Shown here: piece by piece, positions 10,104 to 18,030 of the stretch | How the letters are laid out: every line of letters starts with the position of its first letter | Position numbering within the stretch: the stretch's first letter is position 1 | NCBI GenBank assembly: GCA_002435595.1 | Contig: DJBL01000073.1 | Location: forward strand, 41,827 to 105,826 | DNA: 64,000 nt | Direction: 5' to 3' | Source: Stenotrophomonas maltophilia | Lineage (GTDB): Bacteria > Pseudomonadota > Gammaproteobacteria > Xanthomonadales > Xanthomonadaceae | Notes under the pieces: model-generated | Told to the model about the DNA's origin: nothing | Seen by the model: the letters and a program-made list of their open reading frames with translations, nothing else | The model's database searches: none | Made by a program: the position numbers and the translations under genes

Positions 10104-12869
10104 ATGACCTCCCGACCCCCACGGTTTGCCCTCGGCGCCCTGACGCTGGCCCTGTTCGCCTCCCCCCTTGTTGCCGTTGCCCAGGGCGCGCCGAGCGCCC
10201 GCCAGGACAGCCGGATGCCGCTGGGCCGGGCCTTGTCCAACTGGGCCAGCCAGCACGGGGTCGCATTGGCCTTCGACCCCGCGCTGACCGCAGGCCGACA
10301 GGTGCCCGCGCTGGCGGCCGAGACGTCGCTGGAGGGCGGCTTCAGCCGCCTCCTGGACGGAACCGGATTGCGCGCGGTACGCCGCAGTGATGGCAGCTAC
10401 GCCCTGCAGCGCGATGACGCGACGGCGCCGGCAGCCCGGATGCCCGCGCTCAAGGTAGGCGGGCTGCAGCAGCCGCCGTTCCGCTATGCCGAGGGGCTTG
10501 CGCTGGAGGCCGACTATCTGCAGGCGCAGGTGGCCGGCAACGGCGATATCGGCAGCATGCTGCGGATCAACCCGGCGGTGCAGTTCGACAACGCCCAGCT
10601 CAGCAGCTACACGCCCGGCGACATCAGCCCGGCGGAGATCAGCATCAATGGCGCGCAGTTCTACCAGAACAGCTTCCTGGTCGATGGCATGAGCTTCAAC
10701 AATGACATCGACCCGGGGCAGGAACAATCGCCCTACCGTCTGTTCGCCGCGCCCGGTGGCAGCCAGGCGCTGGCCCTGGACACAGCCCTGCTCGAGGACC
10801 TCACCGTCATGGACAGCAATGTCTCGGCCGCATACGGCGGCTTCTCCGGCGGCGTGGTCGAGGCCCGGCTGCGCCGCCCGAGCGAGGCGCTGTCGGGCAG
10901 CATCTCGCATCAGATCACGCGGTCGGCATGGACGCGTTACCACATCGCCGATGCGGAGGCGGAAAACTACGCCAACGCATCATCGTGGGGCGACGGCCAG
11001 CCGGAGTTCGACAAGGCCGTTACCCGCATGACCCTGGAAGGTCATCCCACCGACAGCATCGGCCTGCTGGCCAACTTCACCCGCAAGCGCTCCAGCATTC
11101 CCACCTACTTCTACTCCTCGCACCTGGTCCAGGACCATGGACGCGAAAAGGCGATGCAGCGGCGTGACACCACCCAGTCCCTGCTGAAGGGCGTGTGGGA
11201 CGTCAACGAGCGGCTGACCGTTGACGCCACGCTGACCCATACGCCGACGGAAAACCAGTTCTTCCGGTCCAACATCCGCCATGCCGGCATCAGGATCGAA
11301 ACAGGCGGCACCCTGGCCTCGCTGCGCGCGGCCTGGACCACGGACTGGGGCACGCTGACCCAGCAGGTGGGCTGGTCGGACACCGAGCAGTCGCGCGATG
11401 CCGAACAGGACCACTACATGACCTGGTCGCGCTCGAGCAGCAAGGACTGGGGAACCACCGCGCTGACCCTGGAGGGCGAGTTCGGCGATATCGAGCAGCG
11501 CCAGAAGCGCCTGCAGTACAAACTGGACCTCAAGACCGATGCATTCCAGGCGCTGGGTGGAGAGCATCGCATCGGCGCTGGCGTACTGCTGGAACGCGAC
11601 GACTTCCACTACGCCCGCTTGACCGAAAGCAGCACGTACACCACACCCGCACGAACCACCACGTGCACCAACCGTGCCGGCGTCACCGATGCGCTCACCT
11701 GCGCGATGGGCACCACGGCCAGCAACTGGCCCGGACAGTACCTGACCCGGCGCACGCGCTACGCCACCGGTGAGATCGGTTTCGACACCGGCACCTATGG
11801 CATGTATGTCGAGGACGACATGCGCTACGGCGACCTCTCGATCCGCCCCGGCCTGCGCATCGAGCGTGATACCTATATCGGGCGCACCACGCTCGCCCCG
11901 CGCCTGGCCGCCAGTTGGCAGGTCCGCGACGGGACCGTGCTCACCGCCGGCGCCAACCGCTACTACGATCGCAACATCGCCACCTGGCGACTGCGCGACG
12001 GCGTCAACCGGCTGCGATACAACAGCGAGCGCCGCACCAGCCTGGACAGCGACTGGACCGTCGGCACCCAGGCCAGCAACGACACCCATTTCGACCTGGA
12101 CCGGGTCGGCTACGCCGACGAGTTGATGCTGGCGCTGGGCCAGGACTGGGCGGGCGTGCGCTTCAACCTCAAGGCGGTCAACCGCCGGTTTCGCGACCAG
12201 GTGATCAAGGTCCAGGGCCGCACGCTTGAGCAGCAAGCCGACGACCCCACCCTGGCGACCGGCTACGACACCTGGGCCAGTGCCGGTCGCGCCGAAACCA
12301 ACATCTATTCGCTGACCGTGCAGCCGCTGCACAACCTGACCTGGGCCGGCACGCGCTCGACCGCCCTGCTCGCGCTGGACTGGACGGACGCGCGCAGCAC
12401 GCTGCCCGAATACGATGACCAGTCCGACCTGTTCTACCAGAATCCGCTGATCCGCTACGACGGCCGCTTCATCCGCTATCGGGACCTGCCGCCGGACAAC
12501 TACAACCGTCCCTGGACCGCGCGCCTGAGCACGATCACCCGGATCGACCGCTGGAACCTCACGGTGAGCAACCTGCTGCGCTACCGCGCCGGCTACCGGG
12601 CCATCCGCGATACCGGCAGGAACGTGCTGCACGAGGGCGAGGCCGCGCGCGTGTGGGAGCAGCAGTCCTACTCGCCCGCGCTGACGTGGGACCTGCGCCT
12701 GGCGTGGGAGCAGCCGTTGCCCGCCAACGCAGGCAGCGTGTTTGCCAACGTGGAGGTGGTCAACCTGCTCGACAAGGCCAACGTCCATGGCGAGTCGAGC
12801 AGTGCCGCACGTACCGTGCTGTACGAAACCGGCCGCCAGTTCTGGCTGGAGCTGGGCTATCGCTTCTGA
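10104..12869 (+). CDS. TonB-dependent receptor with STN signalling domain
   Basis: A 921-residue outer-membrane receptor. Residues 1-25 are a signal peptide (LALFASPLVAVAQG). Residues about 38-100 form an STN domain ('LSNWASQHGVALAFDPALTA'), the part that contacts FecR when ligand binds. A plug domain follows ('FLVDGMSFNNDIDPG', then 'MDSNVSAAYGGFSGGVVEA'), then a long barrel ending 'RQFWLELGYRF' with a terminal Phe. The frame extends 37 codons upstream, but ATG 10104 directly precedes the signal peptide. With the sigma and FecR genes upstream it forms a complete surface-signalling unit. The ligand is not evident; an iron or other metal complex is likely given the candidate Fur site. Confidence 0.92.
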   Translation: MTSRPPRFALGALTLALFASPLVAVAQGAPSARQDSRMPLGRALSNWASQHGVALAFDPALTAGRQVPALAAETSLEGGFSRLLDGTGLRAVRRSDGSYALQRDDATAPAARMPALKVGGLQQPPFRYAEGLALEADYLQAQVAGNGDIGSMLRINPAVQFDNAQLSSYTPGDISPAEISINGAQFYQNSFLVDGMSFNNDIDPGQEQSPYRLFAAPGGSQALALDTALLEDLTVMDSNVSAAYGGFSGGVVEARLRRPSEALSGSISHQITRSAWTRYHIADAEAENYANASSWGDGQPEFDKAVTRMTLEGHPTDSIGLLANFTRKRSSIPTYFYSSHLVQDHGREKAMQRRDTTQSLLKGVWDVNERLTVDATLTHTPTENQFFRSNIRHAGIRIETGGTLASLRAAWTTDWGTLTQQVGWSDTEQSRDAEQDHYMTWSRSSSKDWGTTALTLEGEFGDIEQRQKRLQYKLDLKTDAFQALGGEHRIGAGVLLERDDFHYARLTESSTYTTPARTTTCTNRAGVTDALTCAMGTTASNWPGQYLTRRTRYATGEIGFDTGTYGMYVEDDMRYGDLSIRPGLRIERDTYIGRTTLAPRLAASWQVRDGTVLTAGANRYYDRNIATWRLRDGVNRLRYNSERRTSLDSDWTVGTQASNDTHFDLDRVGYADELMLALGQDWAGVRFNLKAVNRRFRDQVIKVQGRTLEQQADDPTLATGYDTWASAGRAETNIYSLTVQPLHNLTWAGTRSTALLALDWTDARSTLPEYDDQSDLFYQNPLIRYDGRFIRYRDLPPDNYNRPWTARLSTITRIDRWNLTVSNLLRYRAGYRAIRDTGRNVLHEGEAARVWEQQSYSPALTWDLRLAWEQPLPANAGSVFANVEVVNLLDKANVHGESSSAARTVLYETGRQFWLELGYRF

Positions 12870-14031
12870 GCGCACGCCGGGCCGGTGGCTGCCACGCAAC
12901 CGACCCTGGCCGCCCATCGCCCTGGCCCTGTGCCTGGCGCTCGGCGGCAGCCTGCCCGCCGATGCGCGGCGCGACGCCGTGCCTGCCGCCGCATCGGATT
13001 GCCACGCGGGGCGGGCGCAAGCGGACGCCGATTGCCTGCGCCGCTGGTACACCCGCCCTGCCGCGCAGTGGCCGGCGCCGCATGTCGACGCCGGCGTGGC
13101 CTGGCAGGAACTGGCCCCGCTGCCGCCGCCGCCCCAGCCGCCGGGCAACCCGACCACCCCGGCCAAGGTCGCCCTCGGCCACCGCCTGTTCAACGACCCA
13201 CGCCTCTCGCGCTCCGGCCAGATCGCCTGTGCCAGTTGCCACGAACGCGAGCTCGGCTTCGCCGACGGCCGGCGCGTGTCCTTCGGGCATGACCGTCAGC
13301 CGGGGCGGCGCAACGCGCCCAGCGTGGCGATGGCCGGCTACGCGCACACGCTGTTCTGGGACGGGCGTGCGGCCAGCCTGGAAGCGCAGGCGCTGGAGCC
13401 GATCGCCGATCCGAAGGAAATGGCCTTCAGCGTGGACCAGGCGGCCGCACGCCTGCGCCAAGACGCCGACTACCGGCGCCAGTTCGCCGCGGTGTTCGGC
13501 GACGAACGCGTGGACAGCGGCCAGCTGGCCCAGGCCATCGCCGCGTTCGAGCGCAGCCTGGCACCGCGTCGCAGCCGCCTGGACCGCTTCCTCGCCGGCC
13601 AGTCCAGTGCATTGGATGACCAGCAACTGCGCGGCCTGCACCTGTTCCGCACCCGCGGCGGCTGCATGAACTGCCACAGCGGGCCGGCGCTCACCGACAA
13701 CGGCTTCCACAACCTGGGCCTGCACTTCCACGGACGCGCGCGCCAGGACCTGGGCCGCTACGAGGTCACCGGCGATCACGCCGACAGCGGCCGCTTCCGT
13801 ACCCCCTCGCTGCGCGGTGTGGCCGGCACCGCCCCGTACATGCACAACGGGCTGCTGCCGCGGCTGGAGGGCGTGCTGGCGTTCTACAACGTCGGCGGCG
13901 GCAAGCCGCGCGCGCCCGTGGCGCCTGCCGACGGTGCCCCGCCGTTCCCGCCGCCGGACCCGCTGCTGCGCCCGTTGGGCATGCAGCGCGACGAGCTGCA
14001 GGCCATCGAGGCCTTCCTGCGCACGCTGTGA
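12787..14031 (+). CDS. Di-heme cytochrome c peroxidase / MauG-MbnH-like protein
   Basis: A periplasmic di-heme protein with two CxxCH heme-binding motifs: CASCH (13228-13242) and CMNCH (13663-13677). Other family marks are 'LFWDGRAASLEAQALEPI' between the hemes and 'FRTPSLRGVAGTAPYMHNG' after the second. A signal-peptide-like segment (ALALCLALGGSLPADA) lies around 12920-12970. The start is unclear: no ATG, GTG or TTG lies in frame between the receptor stop and this segment. ATG 12787 lies inside the receptor gene (83-base overlap), and the alternative would be a rare CTG at 12889. Members reduce H2O2 or, like MauG and MbnH, oxidise aromatic residues of partner proteins. Position after a receptor with its own sigma/FecR pair recalls methanobactin-uptake gene sets. 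Confidence 0.85.
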   Translation: MASRAVPHVPCCTKPAASSGWSWAIASERTPGRWLPRNRPWPPIALALCLALGGSLPADARRDAVPAAASDCHAGRAQADADCLRRWYTRPAAQWPAPHVDAGVAWQELAPLPPPPQPPGNPTTPAKVALGHRLFNDPRLSRSGQIACASCHERELGFADGRRVSFGHDRQPGRRNAPSVAMAGYAHTLFWDGRAASLEAQALEPIADPKEMAFSVDQAAARLRQDADYRRQFAAVFGDERVDSGQLAQAIAAFERSLAPRRSRLDRFLAGQSSALDDQQLRGLHLFRTRGGCMNCHSGPALTDNGFHNLGLHFHGRARQDLGRYEVTGDHADSGRFRTPSLRGVAGTAPYMHNGLLPRLEGVLAFYNVGGGKPRAPVAPADGAPPFPPPDPLLRPLGMQRDELQAIEAFLRTL

Positions 14032-14037
14032 CCGTCG

Positions 14038-15381
14038 TTACGCAGCAGCAGCGGCCTGCGGGGACGGCGCCGGCGGCAACAGCGGGGTGACCGGGCGCTC
14101 GATCAGGCAGCCGTAGGTGCCGGGCATGTCCATGTACAGGTCATAGCGCACGGTGACCCCGTAACCGATCCGCCACGAACTGGCGAACAGGTCCGGCGCC
14201 TGGAAGGCCACGTCCACCGGGATCGTGGCGACCGCCCCGTTGATCGTCACCGGCGTGGTCGCCGCTGCGTACTCGATGTCCTGGGCACCGCGCGAGGTGA
14301 TCACGTTCTTGCGCCGGATCGCGCCCGGCGGCACGATCGTGCGCGGCGCGCCACGCATCTGGAAAGTGCCATTGAAGCCGGTGTCCACCAGCATCAACTG
14401 ATTCTCCTTGTCGCCGCGCAGCGGGTAGCGCTGCTGATGGAACGGGCCCCACAGCGAAGAGGTGGTGGCCATGCGACGCGTGCACTCCACCACCGTGTCC
14501 GCCGCCAGCAGGGTGAGCGTCTGCTGCGAGATGCGCACGCGGCCCAGCGCGCGCAACACATCGAGGCCGATCACGTTGGACGCATAGCCCGCTTCGCTGT
14601 TGAAGGACACATCGCGCACCACCTCGCCACCGATCGACAGGTCCACCGGCGACACCAGCCCGACCAGCGGCCCGGGCAGGCGCTCACCCGAACTGTTCCG
14701 CGCCACCACGAAGTCTTCGACGACCGTCAGGCCCAACGCCTGGGCGGCCGCGCGGCTGAGGTGGGAGCGCGCTGCGCCGGTATCGAGCAGGAAGGTCAGG
14801 GTCTGCTCGCGCCCAGCGCCGCCGGTCACCTTGAGCGTGGCCGTCAGCGTGGGCAACTCGTCGCTGGGCTGGATCGGCACCTCCACATCGCTGGTGCGTG
14901 GCGCGCTGGCCAAGCTGCTGCGCGGCCACGCCAGGAACCGCTCCAGCCGGGGCAAGGCGATATCCTCGATGTCCGCCTGCGCGGTCATCATCGGCTTGAC
15001 CGAGCGTTCGTACTCGCCGCGTGCCGCCTGCAGATGGCGCGCCCATCCGGCGATGTCGCCCTGGATCAACGCATTGCCCGCCAACGTGGCCTCGCACAGG
15101 AACGCGACACCCTTGACCGAGGCCGGCGGGCTGGCCGCGGCCGACTGCAGGCAGTCCTGCGCGGCCCGGGTGGAGTTGTCCAGCTCCCCACGCACGCGGT
15201 AATACCCGGCCGCGCCCAGGCGGCCATGCGCGCCGCGCGCCTTGCCCATGTTCTGCAGCTTGCCCAGCTCGGCGGTGAGCACGGCACGGCTGTAGCCATA
15301 CCCGTCGTCGAGCAGGCCCATATCGGCCCTGGCCAGTAGCGGCGCCATCAGCAGCGCGCCCATCCATACGGCTTTCGGCAT
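14038..15381 (-). CDS. Exported retropepsin-like aspartic protease domain protein with two DTG motifs
   Basis: 447 residues. Residues 1-19 form a signal peptide (MAPLLARA), so the protein is predicted to be periplasmic. A helical region of about 150 residues is followed by a retropepsin-like half ('TFLLDTGAARSHLSRAAAQ') with the catalytic D-T-G. A second half carries 'QLMLVDTGFNGTFQMRG', again D-T-G. Two motifs in one chain could form an internal pseudo-dimer like pepsins, whereas single-domain retropepsins must dimerise. The C-terminus is a low-complexity Pro/Ala tail. The gene is convergent with the peroxidase, with 6 bases between stops. Substrate unknown. Confidence 0.75.
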   Translation of the reverse strand: MPKAVWMGALLMAPLLARADMGLLDDGYGYSRAVLTAELGKLQNMGKARGAHGRLGAAGYYRVRGELDNSTRAAQDCLQSAAASPPASVKGVAFLCEATLAGNALIQGDIAGWARHLQAARGEYERSVKPMMTAQADIEDIALPRLERFLAWPRSSLASAPRTSDVEVPIQPSDELPTLTATLKVTGGAGREQTLTFLLDTGAARSHLSRAAAQALGLTVVEDFVVARNSSGERLPGPLVGLVSPVDLSIGGEVVRDVSFNSEAGYASNVIGLDVLRALGRVRISQQTLTLLAADTVVECTRRMATTSSLWGPFHQQRYPLRGDKENQLMLVDTGFNGTFQMRGAPRTIVPPGAIRRKNVITSRGAQDIEYAAATTPVTINGAVATIPVDVAFQAPDLFASSWRIGYGVTVRYDLYMDMPGTYGCLIERPVTPLLPPAPSPQAAAAA

Positions 15382-15502
15382 CGTTCCACTCCTGTGTGCA
15401 CGGTTCGTCCAGGGCTCGACCCTAGCATGGCGACCACGACACGCTCACGTCCGCTTTTCATCGCGCCGGCGATGCTGCGCGCAGGTTGGGTGGAGCAAGC
15501 AG

Positions 15503-16213
15503 ATGCATTACGAACTGTATTACTGGACCGGCATCCAGGGCCGTGGCGAGTTCATCCGCCTGGCACTGGAGGACGCCGGCGCGGCCTACACCGACATGGC
15601 GCGGGTGCACGGCGATGCGGTGATGGAGCCGTTCCTGCAGGGCAAGGAAGAGGGGCTGCGGCCCTTCGCACCGCCGTTCCTGAAAAGTGGCCGGCAGGTG
15701 ATCGCCCAGGTGGGCGCGATCCTCGACCACCTCGCACCCGAGCTGGGCCTGGTGCCCGAGGCGGCGTCCCGTCGACAGCAGGCCCTGCAGCTGCAGCTGA
15801 CCATCGCCGACCTGGTCGCCGAAGTACACGACACCCACCACCCTATTGCCGCATCGACGTACTACCACGACCAGAAGCACGAAGCGAAGGCACGCGCCGA
15901 GGCGATGCGTGCCGAGCGGCTACCCAAATTCCTGGCGTACTTCGAGGCTGTGCTGAAGGACAACGGCGAGCGTCATCCGCTGCGCGAGCATTCCTACGTG
16001 GACCTGTCGCTGTTCCAGCTGCTGTGCGGGCTGGACTACATGTTCCCGCGGCGCATGCAGGCACTGTGGCCCACCCTGCCGTTGTTGCGCGCGCTCAAGG
16101 ACCGGGTGGAGCGGCGACCGAACATCGCCGCCTACCTGGCCTCCGAACGCCGCCTGGCGTTCAACACCAACGGCATCTTCCGCCATTACCCGGAACTGGA
16201 CGGCGACCGCTAG
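15503..16213 (+). CDS. Glutathione S-transferase-like protein
   Basis: 236 residues, cytosolic. The N-terminal thioredoxin-like half starts 'YELYYWTGIQGRGEFIRLAL', as in sigma/alpha-type GSTs, with the aromatic residues that often activate glutathione. The C-terminal half is all-helical ('YVDLSLFQLLCGLDYMFPR'), as in GST domain 2. The usual cis-Pro loop is less clear ('LRPFAPPFLKSGRQVIAQ'). It probably conjugates or reduces electrophiles with glutathione, but the substrate is unknown. It is divergent from the retropepsin-like gene and its stop abuts the permease gene on the other strand, where a 23 bp dyad spans the junction. Confidence 0.8.
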   Translation: MHYELYYWTGIQGRGEFIRLALEDAGAAYTDMARVHGDAVMEPFLQGKEEGLRPFAPPFLKSGRQVIAQVGAILDHLAPELGLVPEAASRRQQALQLQLTIADLVAEVHDTHHPIAASTYYHDQKHEAKARAEAMRAERLPKFLAYFEAVLKDNGERHPLREHSYVDLSLFQLLCGLDYMFPRRMQALWPTLPLLRALKDRVERRPNIAAYLASERRLAFNTNGIFRHYPELDGDR

Positions 16214-16235
16214 ATCACGACCGCAGGTCGTGATC
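16213..16235. terminator. Dyad at convergent gene junction
   Basis: GATCACGACC and GGTCGTGATC flank a three-base loop: a perfect inverted repeat that also encodes the last residues (DHDLRS) of the permease. It has no T-run, so it is a possible bidirectional terminator or 3' stabiliser. Confidence 0.4.
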
Positions 16236-17825
16236 CACGCGCGGCTGCTTCTGCAGCGACAGCAGGGCCAGCAACCCGGCCAACGCCACATAGGCGCCTG
16301 CAAACTGCCACATGATGATCTTCGGCAAGCCGACCAGGTGCCACGGCAGGTAGATGCCACCGCGCGGGTCCACCGAGTGGATCAGGCCGAACAGGGTCAG
16401 CACCGCCGCCACCAGCAGGAACCCCGACGCGCGCAGCAACCTGCCGTCGATCATCGCCACCACCGCCGCAATCCACAGCATCGAGGTGATGATGAAGCCG
16501 TTGCCCAGGGTGAAGATCACCGCCAGTTCCGGCAGGCCATGCCCGTCCAGCGTGGTGGTCATCGCGGCCAGCTGCTCCGGTGCGATCCAGCCCGGTGCCT
16601 TGATCGCCAGCAGGTAGGCCACCGAGGGCAAAAAGCCCAGCACCATCGCCCCGGCATGTTCGCGCGGGGTGGCCTGGAAGGCCTGGGTGGTGATGTCGAT
16701 GGCCACGTACACGATGATCGGCGCCAGCACCGCCAGCGGCAGCCACTGCACCAGGCCGGAGATCACCCCGAGCATGCCGCCGATCCCCACGAACAGCCCG
16801 GTCAGCAACGTGTAGCCGCTGCGCGCGCCCATGTGCTTGTAGGCCGGCTGGCCGATGTAGGGCGTGGTCTGGGCGACACCGCCACACAACCCGGCCACCA
16901 GCGTGGCCACCGCTTCCACCAGCAGGATGTCGCGGGTGCGGTAATCATCGCCGGCCGCGCGCGCGCTCTCGGACACATTGATGCCGCCCACCACCATCAG
17001 CAGGCCGAACGGCAGCAGCAGCGGCAGGTAGGTCATCGCCGTGGGCAGGCCGTCGATGAAACCCAGCGTGGGCCACGGCAGCACCACCTGCGGCGGCGTC
17101 CACACCGGCACCTTGAAGCCCGGCGCGCCGAGGCCGGCCAGGCCCAGGCCGTAGTACAGGACGGTGCCGAAGACGAAGGCGACCAGCACCCCCGGCGCGC
17201 GGATCGGCAGCGTGCGCTTGGCGATCAGCACGTACAGCAGCAGGCCCAGGGTGACAAAGCCGACCACCGGCGAGCGCAGCGTCTCCAGCAGCGGCAGGAA
17301 GCCCATCAGCACGATCGCGATGCCGGCGATCGAGCCCAGCAGCGAGGCGCGCGGCAGCGCGCGGGTGACCGCCTCGCCAAAGAAGGACAGGATCACCTTG
17401 AGCACGCCCATGATCACCAGCGACGCCATGCCCAGTTGCCACGTGGCGATGGCCGCATCGTGCGGGGCCAGCCCCTGGCCCTTGAACGCCAGGAACGCGG
17501 GGCCGAGCACCAGCAGCGCCATGCCGATGCTGGTCGGCGCGTCCAGGCCGAGCGGCATCGCGGTGACATCATCGCGCCCGGTACGGGTCGCCAGCCGCCG
17601 CGCCATCCAGGTGTAGAGCACGTTGCCGACCAGCACGCCGAAGGCGGTGCCGGGGAACATGCGGCCGAACACCACATCGGCGGGGAACTGGAAGATACCG
17701 ACCAGGGCCATCGCGATGAAGCCCAGGATCGACAGGTTGTCGACCACCAGGCCGAAGAAGCCGTTGAAATCGCCGGCAACGAACCAGCGAGGGGGTCCGG
17801 AGCGGACCGGGGTGGGGGCGGACAT
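16215..17825 (-). CDS. NCS2/AzgA-like permease
   Basis: A 536-residue, very hydrophobic inner-membrane protein with about 12-14 predicted helices. 'MPLGLDAPTSIGMALLVLGP' and 'VNVSESARAAGDDYRTRDIL' resemble the conserved helices of the nucleobase-cation symporter-2 fold. 'AQTTPYIGQPAYKHMGARSG' corresponds to the region around the second substrate-binding helix. The true substrate (xanthine, uracil or another small anion) cannot be read from sequence. The frame stays open for 32 codons upstream, but that stretch is Pro/Thr-rich and unlike a transporter start. ATG 17825 (MSAPTPVRSGPPRW) is preferred even though no good ribosome-binding site precedes it. Confidence 0.8.
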   Translation of the reverse strand: MSAPTPVRSGPPRWFVAGDFNGFFGLVVDNLSILGFIAMALVGIFQFPADVVFGRMFPGTAFGVLVGNVLYTWMARRLATRTGRDDVTAMPLGLDAPTSIGMALLVLGPAFLAFKGQGLAPHDAAIATWQLGMASLVIMGVLKVILSFFGEAVTRALPRASLLGSIAGIAIVLMGFLPLLETLRSPVVGFVTLGLLLYVLIAKRTLPIRAPGVLVAFVFGTVLYYGLGLAGLGAPGFKVPVWTPPQVVLPWPTLGFIDGLPTAMTYLPLLLPFGLLMVVGGINVSESARAAGDDYRTRDILLVEAVATLVAGLCGGVAQTTPYIGQPAYKHMGARSGYTLLTGLFVGIGGMLGVISGLVQWLPLAVLAPIIVYVAIDITTQAFQATPREHAGAMVLGFLPSVAYLLAIKAPGWIAPEQLAAMTTTLDGHGLPELAVIFTLGNGFIITSMLWIAAVVAMIDGRLLRASGFLLVAAVLTLFGLIHSVDPRGGIYLPWHLVGLPKIIMWQFAGAYVALAGLLALLSLQKQPRVDHDLRS

Positions 17826-18030
17826 GCGCGGAAACTGCCGTGGGGAGGGGGTAGCCGATGGTAGGGCCTCACCGCCGCCAGTAACAGGCGCATGGGTGGA
17901 ACGCCGGGGTGTAGCGGTCATCGCATACGCGCTGCCGCCCCCGGATCCGCCGCGGCCGTCTTACCCAGGCGGTGCAGGCCAGCGGCCGGCATCACCGGAG
18001 AGCGTCACATGCTGCCAGCGGCCGCCCGGC

